From: Candidatus Gastranaerophilales bacterium
GTDB taxonomy: Bacteria; Cyanobacteriota; Vampirovibrionia; Gastranaerophilales; Gastranaerophilaceae
Assembly (NCBI GenBank): GCA_944324225.1
Contig: CALUVL010000001.1
Coordinates: 62,001 to 126,000 of the forward strand
Reading direction: 5' to 3'
Length of the DNA: 64,000 bases
Made by a program: the position numbers and the translations under genes. The notes under the pieces were generated by a model that saw only the letters and a list, made by a program, of their open reading frames with translations, had not been told where the DNA came from and made no database searches. Within the stretch, counting starts at the first letter, position 1. Each line of letters opens with the position of its first letter. Positions 1-7,120 of the stretch are shown in pieces.

Positions 1-526
1 CGTTGATAATTTCAAGTCCGATTTTGTTAAGCTCTGTATTTACGTTTGCGTTAATCTGTTCAAGAAACTTTTCTCTGTCCTGGTTAATTTCTTCAATAGA
101 AAGGGTTGCAATTGCAAGACGTAATTGACCTAATATGATGTCGCTTGCCTGAACGATTATATCGGGTTTTGTTAATCCCAGCAAACGTTCTGCCGCATTA
201 ATCATTATGTTTTCTTTTGTCGAAATTCCGAATGTGAAGGTTGAAGGAACTGCTACACGAATGTTGCCTTTTGAAAGAGCACCTTTCAAATCAATATCTG
301 TTGTCATAGGTTCCAGCGACAAAACCCCGTAATCCTGAATAAGCGGGATAATAAAGGTTCCTCCGCCGTGAACGCATTTTGCGGTAGATGTTCCGCCTGT
401 TTTACCGTAAACAACAATGACTTTGTTTGACGGGCATCTTTTGTATTGATTGGCTATAAATATGAGTGCCGCAATTAATATAAGTGCGGGAACCACCACA
501 AAAGCCATAAAACTTGCACTAAACAT
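1..526 (-). CDS. SPFH/flotillin-like membrane protein (3' part cut off by window edge)
   Basis: Reading leftwards from an ATG at 526, preceded by a strong Shine-Dalgarno (GAGGAGG at 531-537), the frame stays open to the window edge, giving at least 175 residues. The N-terminus starts with a single hydrophobic helix, followed by KVIVVYGKTGG, GGGTFIIPLIQDY and LSLEPMTTDIDLKG. These are typical of flotillin/YuaG-type SPFH proteins, which scaffold ordered membrane domains. The gene lies 17 nt downstream of an NfeD-like gene, the classic NfeD-flotillin pairing, so the two are probably one operon. The C-terminal coiled-coil half is outside the window. Confidence 0.85.
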   Translation of the reverse strand, partial: MFSASFMAFVVVPALILIAALIFIANQYKRCPSNKVIVVYGKTGGTSTAKCVHGGGTFIIPLIQDYGVLSLEPMTTDIDLKGALSKGNIRVAVPSTFTFGISTKENIMINAAERLLGLTKPDIIVQASDIILGQLRLAIATLSIEEINQDREKFLEQINANVNTELNKIGLEIIN

Positions 527-543
527 TTTTCCTCCTCTTAATT

Positions 544-1092
544 TTAAACTCGTACAATATAAATTTTGTTATCTTCGACTTTTTCTATTTTGACAGACAT
601 AAATGCATGAATTTCTTCATCTGTCATATTGATTGCATCAACCACTGAAAGCTGATCGTTGATGGTAATTTCTATCTGCCCCTGACCTTGCGGTTTGAAT
701 GCTGTGTATGCTCTGCCGACTGTTCCCACAAAATCTTCCAAATTAATTTTTGTTCTTTTGTCCAGTTTTTTGATTAAAAACATCAGATATGCAGATAAAA
801 ACATAAAAATAAGTCCGAATACAACTGCGGATATTATTGATATTGGAATGCTAAACTTAAACTGGCTTACTGCCGCAAGTCCGACCCATCCAAAGCCCAT
901 CATAAAGGCCAGTATTGATTGAATGGACAAAAAGTCAAATGAAACATCAGTTTCACAAATAGATGTGAAATCGGTGTGAACTTCCACATCTCCGCCGGTG
1001 AAAAGGAACAGACACATTTTTATAATGTAAAACACTGTTGCAAACACTCCGACGGCCAAAAAGATGTTTGTAATATTCATAAATTCAGGCAT
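544..1092 (-). CDS. NfeD-like membrane protein, partner of the flotillin
   Basis: 182 residues with three hydrophobic helices (about 10-25, 55-75, 85-110), then a soluble C-terminal domain starting around KINLEDFVGTVGRAYT and rich in short beta strands, matching the OB-fold of short NfeD proteins (YuaF type). NfeD proteins act at the membrane with flotillins. A TTG 15 nt upstream is also in frame, but the ATG at 1092 is preferred because AAAGGAG (1098-1104) sits at the right distance. That ribosome-binding site lies inside a perfect hairpin (1093-1136), so its exposure may be controlled. Confidence 0.8.
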   Translation of the reverse strand: MPEFMNITNIFLAVGVFATVFYIIKMCLFLFTGGDVEVHTDFTSICETDVSFDFLSIQSILAFMMGFGWVGLAAVSQFKFSIPISIISAVVFGLIFMFLSAYLMFLIKKLDKRTKINLEDFVGTVGRAYTAFKPQGQGQIEITINDQLSVVDAINMTDEEIHAFMSVKIEKVEDNKIYIVRV

Positions 1093-1136
1093 AAAAACTC
1101 CTTTCAAAGAAATATTGTACTTTGAAAGGAGTTTTT
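1093..1136 (-). terminator. Perfect 17-bp hairpin: ferritin terminator that also contains the nfeD ribosome-binding site
   Basis: Positions 1093-1109 pair exactly with 1120-1136 around a 10-nt loop. Read on the minus strand the stem ends in TTTTT immediately before the NfeD start codon. It follows the ferritin stop, so it works as an intrinsic terminator. The 3' arm carries the AAAGGAG of the next gene, so read-through RNA would hide that site. Confidence 0.75.
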
Positions 1137-1161
1137 TGATGTCATACGTTTATAGTAAATT

Positions 1162-1671
1162 TTAGCCGATTACCGGAGCAACAAAAGTTCTTGCTGCAAG
1201 TTCTTTGTCAAGCATCAAAAGAGCTTTTGCGTCATCTTTTATCAATTTCAATGTCGCAAGAACACCGCCGACGTTTGATTCTTCTTCAACCTGTTCTTTC
1301 AGATACCAGTCAAGGAACGAAAGTGCGGCACGGTCTTTAACTTCTTCAGCTGTATCCATCAATGCGTTGATGCGTGAAGTTACGTATTCTTCGTGTTTGA
1401 GAACTTCTTCAAATACATGCAGAGGAGATGTCCAATCCACTTGAGGTTTTGCAATAGCTTCAAGTTCAACTTTTCCGCCTCTTTCGTGAACGTAATTAAA
1501 CATTCCCATTGCATGAGCGTGTTCTTCCTGAACCTGTACCGTCATCCAGTTTACAAAGCCTTTGAGGTTAAGTCTTTCGAAATATGCCTGCATTGAAAGA
1601 TAAAGATATTCTGAATAAAGTTCTTTGTTAATTTGATCATTAAAAGCTTTTTCTAATTTTTCTGAAATCAT
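1162..1671 (-). CDS. ftnA: Bacterial non-haem ferritin
   Basis: 169 residues, the usual length of FtnA. The four-helix diiron ferroxidase residues are visible: ELYSEYLYLSM with Glu in helix A, QEEHAHAMG (ExxH) in helix B, and EQVEEESNV in helix D. It oxidises Fe(II) and stores iron as mineral in a 24-mer in the cytoplasm. The start MISEKLEKAF at 1671 is chosen because AAGGAGAG lies just upstream; longer in-frame starts have no ribosome site. It ends in the hairpin at 1093-1136. Together with the reverse rubrerythrin at 32 kb it suggests an anaerobe that meets oxygen. Confidence 0.95.
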   Translation of the reverse strand: MISEKLEKAFNDQINKELYSEYLYLSMQAYFERLNLKGFVNWMTVQVQEEHAHAMGMFNYVHERGGKVELEAIAKPQVDWTSPLHVFEEVLKHEEYVTSRINALMDTAEEVKDRAALSFLDWYLKEQVEEESNVGGVLATLKLIKDDAKALLMLDKELAARTFVAPVIG

Positions 1672-1815
1672 TTTTCTCTCCTTTTTGTTAAACAACTATT
1701 CTATCGATTTTATTCTAACACTGAAATGAATAAATAAATATTAATTTTTAATTAAATTATCTTAACCTTATAAGTGAATGTAAAAATTATTGGAATTTTT
1801 TATAAAAAGTTTGTT

Positions 1816-3165
1816 ATGACAGTAAATTTTAACAACGGCAATTTACGTCCTGTGGAAAAACTTCTTTTAGTTTTGAGCGGGAGCACAAAACTCCATTTTG
1901 ACACCTGGGCCGAGGGAAGATGTTTTAGAGGTGTCGGTCGTGCTTCGAACAAAAGATGGATTGCCGGAGTGCATCCGTCAACTTTGCTCGGACGCACATT
2001 TAAGAGAACTGTGGATTCTGTTGTGACTTTGAGCGAAGGCAGGGAATTTTTCAGAGAATTTCCTAATCACATAAAAACCCCTGATTACGGCGACAGGTGG
2101 GGAAGACTTGCAAATTATATTGAAATAAATAATCGTGCGATAGCCAAAATGACTTATGAACACTGCTGCTGTGGAATTATTAGTGCGATAAAACTTCTGC
2201 CTGCCATTCCGCCGTCTGCCTTCAGCTGGGCAAACTGCGTTATACTCTCGCAAATCTGGCCGAATATTTTTGGCGATGGCTATAACAAGGGGTTGGAAGA
2301 AAATTCGATTTATGGTGTAAGGCTTAATGCAGGTTACAGTAATAATATTATAGATTTTTCAATTGTTGATAAAGTCAGTCCTGAAGAACAATTTAGAGCA
2401 TTTAATGATATTGCGCATTTTAGAGGACTTAAGACCGGTTTCAGAGTCGTGATTTCTGCAGACCAGATGAAAATAGCTCATCCTGATGATGAGGATGAAG
2501 GTTTTGACTGGTGTAATGCCGAGCATCAGGAACTGTGGATTAATGAGTGTGTAAAACTTTGCAGGCTTGGTTTTGAAGCAATTTTTATTGATTCTGCAAA
2601 ACATATAGGCGGTTACGACTGTGAAAATTATACAGGTGTCGGTGATTTGCCTGAATATGCTCAGATGCAGTATATCTTGAACGAAATTAGAACCCGTTCA
2701 GGAATGACAACGCTTAGTTTTGTCGGGGAAAAAAGTTCCGGCGACTTTGACCGTTACAAAAATTTAGGGCTTACTGCCGGAACGGCTTTTATTAATCCGG
2801 ACAATTATGAATATGTAAAAGATTGGTCGGAAAAGCTTAAATACAACAGAGATTACGCCCCGGGGATTGAAGTTTCCAATGACAACGACACCGGCGGAAC
2901 ACCTTATGAAGTAAAAATTGAAAGGATAAAAAATTCTCTGTTCGGTTATGAATTTCCAAGCGACAAACTTCCGAGTTTTATGCAGATGGAAGATTTATTT
3001 CCGCTCAGATACGACGCAAACACGCACCTTTTGATGATGACAAATCCGTCATACTCAACAGACGGTACTCCGGAAAGCCACTGGTACAATCTGTTTACCC
3101 ATGAAGACGGGATTGAATACAACAAAAAGGTTGGCGAAATTTTTGCGTATGCATTAGAAAGGTAA
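1816..3165 (+). CDS. Amylase-like (GH13-type) TIM-barrel protein, divergent active site
   Basis: About 449 residues, no signal peptide. The order of motifs resembles GH13 alpha-amylases: GFRVVISADQMK (beta-3 region), GFEAIFIDSAKHIGG (like region II, G-x-R-x-D-x-x-K-H), LSFVGEKSSGD (region III, possible general acid Glu) and VSNDNDTGGTPYE (like region IV). The invariant Arg two residues before the region-II Asp is Phe here, so activity is uncertain. The start is unclear: ATG at 1816 or GTG at 1774, neither with a good Shine-Dalgarno. It lies 35 nt before a ferritin-like gene on the same strand. The family assignment is inference. Confidence 0.55.
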   Translation: MTVNFNNGNLRPVEKLLLVLSGSTKLHFDTWAEGRCFRGVGRASNKRWIAGVHPSTLLGRTFKRTVDSVVTLSEGREFFREFPNHIKTPDYGDRWGRLANYIEINNRAIAKMTYEHCCCGIISAIKLLPAIPPSAFSWANCVILSQIWPNIFGDGYNKGLEENSIYGVRLNAGYSNNIIDFSIVDKVSPEEQFRAFNDIAHFRGLKTGFRVVISADQMKIAHPDDEDEGFDWCNAEHQELWINECVKLCRLGFEAIFIDSAKHIGGYDCENYTGVGDLPEYAQMQYILNEIRTRSGMTTLSFVGEKSSGDFDRYKNLGLTAGTAFINPDNYEYVKDWSEKLKYNRDYAPGIEVSNDNDTGGTPYEVKIERIKNSLFGYEFPSDKLPSFMQMEDLFPLRYDANTHLLMMTNPSYSTDGTPESHWYNLFTHEDGIEYNKKVGEIFAYALER

Positions 3166-3199
3166 AAATTATCATTAAAAAACAGAAAGGAAAAAGAAA

Positions 3200-4504
3200 A
3201 TGACATTTAATCCTCTGAAAGAAAAAGGTATATCGCTTGATAAACAGATTAGAAGCTGGTACAAAATTGTAAAAAGGCCGTTCGACAAACATAAGGTTGA
3301 CTGCTACACCAGAACCCGCCAGATTCTGATGAACGGAATTGAAGTTGAAGCGTGGAATTTTAAACACGCATTTGCAAGGTTTTGCCCTGATGCAGATGTC
3401 TGCAAAACAATTGCCGAAATCCGCAGAATTGAAGACACCCAGCAAACGACTGTAAACTGGATGACACCGGCTGAACAATCCGTTCTTGAAACGACTCTGG
3501 GGTATGAACAGGTCGCTGTTGATTTGACTGCATGGCTTGCGCAGAACGAGCCTGATGAATATGTTAAAGAAACATTTGACTTCGGGCTTCTTGAAGATTT
3601 TGACCATCTTTACAGATACAGTCAATGGGCATATATGATTCACGGAATAGACCCTAATGACATTGTCCAGCATCAAACGGATATTCTTGTCAGCCGTCCG
3701 ACTCAGAATCATCATAATGACAATAAAATAAGACTCAGAAAACACTATGACAGAAAAATAGCCTCTCCGCAGACAAAAGTTAACATTCTTACCCTTGTTT
3801 CCGGAGAACAGCAAACCCATAATTTCTATGCCGAACACGGTATGATGTACGGTAACGATGATTTGAGAAGAACATACGGCGAAATCTGTGACGTTGAAGA
3901 AGAACATGTTTCAATGTATGAATCTCTTATTGACCCTGAAGAAACTATGTATGAAAAACTTCTTCTGCATGAGTTTACAGAAGTATGCACATACTATAAC
4001 TGCTACAAAGACGAACAGGACGAACAGTTGAAAATAATATGGGAAGAGTTTCTAGCTTTTGAACTTGAACATTTACGCATTGCTTCAGATTTAATTAAAA
4101 AGCATGAAAAACGTGATCCGGAAGAAATAATAGGAAATGAAATAATAGAGCCCTGTCATTTTGAAAGCCAGAAAGAATATGTTGCTAATATTCTAATTAA
4201 TGAAGTTGACAAGCGTCTGGACGGAACAGATGATAAAAGTTACACTACAATTGACAAACTTTCTGATAACTGGCCAAGTTATGAAGTTCAGGAAAAATTT
4301 GGCGAAGATGGTGCTCCGACTGAAAAAACAATACAGCTTATTACAACAGCCACAGGACGGGATATTGTTTTTGGAGCATCGAAGCTTATTAAAAAACAGT
4401 CTGAACTAATTGAAAGAGGGCTTGAAGAAATTGCTCAGGCTCCTGATACTGTTTCTGCGGACGATTACAAAGATATGGAAAGTTTAGATATAGTAGAACT
4501 TTAA
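3200..4504 (+). CDS. Large two-domain ferritin-like (putative diiron) protein
   Basis: 434 residues with a good ribosome site (AGAAAGG, 3183-3189). The protein is almost all helical and contains several carboxylate/His helices of ferritin-like type: GIEVEAWNFKHAFARF, QQTHNFYAEHGMMYG, DVEEEHVSMYESL (ExxH), HEFTEVCTYYNCYKDE and FELEHLRIASDLIKKHE (ExxH). This suggests two fused ferritin-like bundles, at about residues 45-130 and 205-310. The remaining C-terminal 120 residues end in an acidic tail. Substrate unknown. It is followed 20 nt later by a small membrane protein, likely one operon. Confidence 0.6.
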   Translation: MTFNPLKEKGISLDKQIRSWYKIVKRPFDKHKVDCYTRTRQILMNGIEVEAWNFKHAFARFCPDADVCKTIAEIRRIEDTQQTTVNWMTPAEQSVLETTLGYEQVAVDLTAWLAQNEPDEYVKETFDFGLLEDFDHLYRYSQWAYMIHGIDPNDIVQHQTDILVSRPTQNHHNDNKIRLRKHYDRKIASPQTKVNILTLVSGEQQTHNFYAEHGMMYGNDDLRRTYGEICDVEEEHVSMYESLIDPEETMYEKLLLHEFTEVCTYYNCYKDEQDEQLKIIWEEFLAFELEHLRIASDLIKKHEKRDPEEIIGNEIIEPCHFESQKEYVANILINEVDKRLDGTDDKSYTTIDKLSDNWPSYEVQEKFGEDGAPTEKTIQLITTATGRDIVFGASKLIKKQSELIERGLEEIAQAPDTVSADDYKDMESLDIVEL

Positions 4505-4524
4505 GCTTGAAAGGATAAATATTT

Positions 4525-4800
4525 ATGAACAAAATTATTAAATTTGCGGGCGGAACATTACTTTTAGGATTTGCTGCTGCTTCAATTGCAGGAATAATCA
4601 TGGCAAAAAACGGAACATTAGATTCGTTTATTGAAAAATTCAAAAAAGAACATCCTGCAAAAAAGAAAAATCCGGATGATATTTTTGATGAACGCATCTG
4701 CATGATTTCAGAAACTGATTGTGATGAAAACAAAGAAAGTAAGCATAAAACGCTTTACGGGGCAAATAATTTCAAACCTTCAACAAATGGTAAATATTAA
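4525..4800 (+). CDS. Small single-pass membrane protein, unknown function
   Basis: 91 residues: one N-terminal hydrophobic segment (about residues 5-27, FAGGTLLLGFAAASIAGIIM), then a Lys-rich stretch and a polar tail. A Shine-Dalgarno-like AAAGGAT precedes the ATG. It sits 20 nt after the ferritin-like gene and before a strong terminator, so it is the last gene of that transcript. No family recognised. Confidence 0.65.
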   Translation: MNKIIKFAGGTLLLGFAAASIAGIIMAKNGTLDSFIEKFKKEHPAKKKNPDDIFDERICMISETDCDENKESKHKTLYGANNFKPSTNGKY

Positions 4801-4818
4801 TAATTTAAAATAAATAGT

Positions 4819-4870
4819 AAACAGGACAAGTTATAGTTTTTCTTCGGCTTATTTGTCCTGTTTTTTTTTT
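4819..4870 (+). terminator. Intrinsic terminator
   Basis: AAACAGGACAA (4819-4829) pairs with TTGTCCTGTTT (4853-4863), followed by a long T run. It closes the 1816-4800 gene group. Confidence 0.9.
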
Positions 4871-5103
4871 ATGCTTCTAACATCAATCATTGTGACAGTT
4901 TTACTTAATTTTATTTAAAAATATATTAACTTTAGAATTTCCGGAAAACACTTGTGACAAATATTTGTAAGGTTCGGATGAAAACAAAGCAGAATTATTG
5001 AAGAAGCACTATTTATGAACTGCACACAAAAATCTGGAAAACTAAGTCTGATATATAAAAGCCCTTCTGCTATATCGCTGAAAAGGCTGCTTTTGAAAAA
5101 AAA

Positions 5104-5195
5104 TACCCTCTGGCACGCAAGATTAGAACATGGGCAATTCTAAAAAGCGCTGCATGATTTTTATTTTAGTCAACACAATGTATTGACAATTGCAA
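5104..5195. repeat. 92-bp repeat, copy A (tRNA-3'-end-like on the minus strand)
   Basis: This stretch matches 8504-8595 over exactly 92 bp with about ten mismatches and no gaps. Read on the minus strand it has a TTCTAAT T-loop-like heptamer and an acceptor-like GCCAGAGGGTA end, resembling a decayed 3' half of a tRNA. A weak hairpin (5056-5095) lies beside it. On the plus strand it carries the TTGACA box upstream of the toxin-antitoxin genes. The rest of 4871-5217 shows no gene. Confidence 0.7.
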
Positions 5196-5217
5196 CACAA
5201 TATGAAATAATATAATT

Positions 5218-5508
5218 ATGCAGCACAAGTACAAGATGTTCAAAATTAAAGGTCAAAAGTTCGTTGTCAAAATGGACTTGAACCCTCTCACCAACGAGTT
5301 TGAATATCACATGTACATCCGGCATTTAGTTACCCCGCAGCAAGCAATCGCCGCATACTTTTCCAAAACATCCGAAATCTACAATGAAGAACGCTGCCGC
5401 TATGAGTTGTACAGCAGCAGTCTAGACATAACAGTTTACTACATATATCTGAAAGAACAGGATATATTATTGATTACAGCATTTCATCAAGGAGGTCAAG
5501 ATGGATGA
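5218..5508 (+). CDS. Putative type II toxin, BrnT-like
   Basis: 96 residues. The pattern IRHLVTPQQAIAAYF, then a Tyr/Arg-rich strand and ILLITAFHQ at the end, recalls the RelE-like fold of BrnT (RKHGVS, A-x-x-x-F, IRIISAR). The gene order toxin then RHH antitoxin, with an 8-nt overlap, is that of brnTA. TTGACA lies at 5183-5188 and a TATAAT-like sequence directly before the ATG; there is no Shine-Dalgarno. Members act as ribonucleases, but the similarity here is weak, so function is inferred mainly from context. Confidence 0.5.
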   Translation: MQHKYKMFKIKGQKFVVKMDLNPLTNEFEYHMYIRHLVTPQQAIAAYFSKTSEIYNEERCRYELYSSSLDITVYYIYLKEQDILLITAFHQGGQDG

Positions 5509-5782
5509 AAATAAAATTGAACATATTCCCACTGTCGGAATGGCAGAGATAAGTGATTACATTCCGTCACCTGCCGAAGAAGAATTAATTCAAGCATTTG
5601 AAGCGCAGGCGGATTTCGACATCGCCGCCATGAAGCAGACTGCAAACGTAAATTTTCGCTGGTCTGAATTTGAGATTAAAAGAGCGAAAAAAATCGCTCA
5701 AAAACTCGGTATGCCTTATCAAACATATCTAAAATCCACCCTGAAACAGGCTATGGACAGAGATGAAAAGAAGTTGATGTAA
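5501..5782 (+). CDS. Ribbon-helix-helix antitoxin (CopG/BrnA-like)
   Basis: 93 residues. The C-terminal half, VNFRWSEFEIKRAKKIAQKL followed by GMPYQTYLKSTLKQAM, is the typical RHH DNA-binding segment of BrnA/CopG antitoxins. The N-terminal half is acidic and probably wraps the toxin. AAGGAGG lies just before the ATG, inside the end of the toxin gene, so the two are translationally coupled. It likely represses its own promoter. Confidence 0.7.
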   Translation: MDENKIEHIPTVGMAEISDYIPSPAEEELIQAFEAQADFDIAAMKQTANVNFRWSEFEIKRAKKIAQKLGMPYQTYLKSTLKQAMDRDEKKLM

Positions 5783-5842
5783 TTAAAATAGCTACAGTTT
5801 CGGTAGGGTCATTTCGGCTGTAAAAGCACAAAACATCACTGC

Positions 5843-5872
5843 TTTACAGAATCATGAAACAGATGTTATAAT
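5843..5872 (+). promoter_or_regulatory. Sigma-70-type promoter in leader repeat 1
   Basis: TTTACA at 5843-5848, 18-nt spacer, TATAAT at 5867-5872 with an extended TG two bases before. Expected start near 5879. The transcript would meet the hairpin at 5904-5964, giving an RNA of about 85 nt unless it reads through. Confidence 0.65.
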
Positions 5873-5903
5873 TGTAGTACAAAATTGAATAAAACAAAAA
5901 ATT

Positions 5904-5964
5904 AGAGTAAGGTAAGATATTTTAAATTAATTAAAATTTAAAATTCTGCCTTACTCTTTTTTTT
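5904..5964 (+). terminator. Terminator-like hairpin in leader repeat 1 (possible attenuator or small-RNA end)
   Basis: AGAGTAAGG (5904-5912) pairs with CCTTACTCT (5949-5957); the AT-rich interior pairs further, and eight T follow. It lies only about 25 nt after the predicted start site. Confidence 0.75.
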
Positions 5965-6118
5965 ATAACAATAATCCAGAAAGGCGGTGAGATTTATGGG
6001 AAAATAATAAAAATATAATATTTTTTGTTTCCGGAGATATTTTTAAATTTGAATATTGACGGAATAAAGAAACAAATGGTAAAATAAACAGGACGTTTAA
6101 ATAAGGAATATGTGGTTA

Positions 6119-6646
6119 ATGAAAAAATTTCTAATCATTGTAATGTCAATAATTTTATTCGGACAAACTGCGTTAGCCTCCGGCACATATTGCAAGCTGG
6201 ATTTTTCGGACGGAGAATCAGACAAACAGGCAGGCAAAATTCTTTATGAATATGTATTGAAAGAATTAAATAAAACGCCGGAAGAAGCAAAAGAGTTTGC
6301 ACGAATAGAACCGCAGTCAGTCAGGGCTTTTGAGATAGACCTGAATGATGACGGAGAAAAGGAAATTGTGGGTATGGTTTATTCAACGCTTTACCTTGGA
6401 ACTGCCGGATATTCCCTGTTTATTTTACAGTTACAGAATGGCGAGTATAAAAATATAGCTTATGTGCTAAGCATTGAACCGCAAAATGAATTAAAGATAT
6501 TGAATGCCAAAACAAACGGCTACAGGGATATAAAGTTGTCAGGTTCAGTAGCATATAACTTTAAACCGTTTATTGCGAAGTATAAAAACGGGTATTATCA
6601 AAACAATGACCAAACGAAAAGTTTAGAAAGAAAACTTCAGCAGTAA
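6119..6646 (+). CDS. Secreted small protein with EF-hand-like acidic loop, unknown function
   Basis: 175 residues from the second ATG (AAGGA at 6103-6107 fits this start better than the ATG at 6110). Residues 1-22 form a signal peptide ending ALASG. The mature part has DLNDDGEKEIVG, an Asp-rich loop as in secreted proteins annotated with calcium-loop or VCBS-like motifs, then TLYLGTAGYSLFILQLQNGE. It lies between leader repeat 1 and the first membrane-protein/toxin pair, so a role as a periplasmic protective partner is possible, but only the position suggests it. Confidence 0.6.
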   Translation: MKKFLIIVMSIILFGQTALASGTYCKLDFSDGESDKQAGKILYEYVLKELNKTPEEAKEFARIEPQSVRAFEIDLNDDGEKEIVGMVYSTLYLGTAGYSLFILQLQNGEYKNIAYVLSIEPQNELKILNAKTNGYRDIKLSGSVAYNFKPFIAKYKNGYYQNNDQTKSLERKLQQ

Positions 6647-6741
6647 ACACAGAAATACAGATATTACACTGGCAGACGGGTATCAAGAAAGGTACCTGAA
6701 CTTTGCAATGAAAACTTGAAAGGCGGTGAAAAAATAAAAAT

Positions 6742-7080
6742 TTAAGAAAAAACATACCGGCAAAATGTAACGAAGAACGTTAAAGTTAATAAAATTGATA
6801 TGAACATTCCAATTAGCCAGAACACGTTGTAAATTTTGTTTTCAAGAATGAATTTGTTTTGTATTTTGTGATTTAGAGCATACTCAATACAGTAAATGAC
6901 GATTGAAATGCAAATAATAATTTCAACAATTACAGCCAGAAGAAGCAGAAATAAGCCAAAAACACTATTTTCATCGGTATTTCCGGATAATACAACCCAA
7001 CAGTAGTATGCTCCAAAAACAAATCCGCTTATTCCAATTAAGTTCATACCGATTTTATTTTTAAGATTAAAAACTTTCAT
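6742..7080 (-). CDS. Small membrane protein, candidate immunity protein 1
   Basis: 112 residues with three strong hydrophobic helices (about 13-33, 41-68 and 87-108) and little else. It is encoded divergently, 40 nt from the lipase-like toxin gene. A TATAAT at 7087-7092 lies 6 nt before the ATG at 7080 and there is no Shine-Dalgarno, so the mRNA is probably leaderless; a GTG at 7095 is less likely. The second cassette has an unrelated membrane protein in the same place. That pattern fits an immunity protein specific for each toxin. Confidence 0.6.
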   Translation of the reverse strand: MKVFNLKNKIGMNLIGISGFVFGAYYCWVVLSGNTDENSVFGLFLLLLAVIVEIIICISIVIYCIEYALNHKIQNKFILENKIYNVFWLIGMFISILLTLTFFVTFCRYVFS

Positions 7081-7120
7081 ACAAAGATTATACACTAATT
7101 AAAAAGGAAAGGAATAAAAT

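Larger units (their letters stand above)
5831..5998 (+). repeat. Cassette leader repeat, copy 1 (promoter + terminator + ribosome site)
   Basis: 168 bp nearly identical to 8755-8921. It contains a promoter, a strong terminator-like hairpin, an AAAGGCGGTGA ribosome site and an ATG that opens only a 3-codon frame (ATG GGA AAA TAA). One copy precedes each membrane-protein/toxin cassette. Confidence 0.85.

Noticed and set aside
5996-6007. ATG GGA AAA TAA after a good ribosome site in leader repeat 1
   Set aside because: Too short to call a gene; kept only as part of the leader repeat. It may be a leader peptide or the stub of a lost gene.
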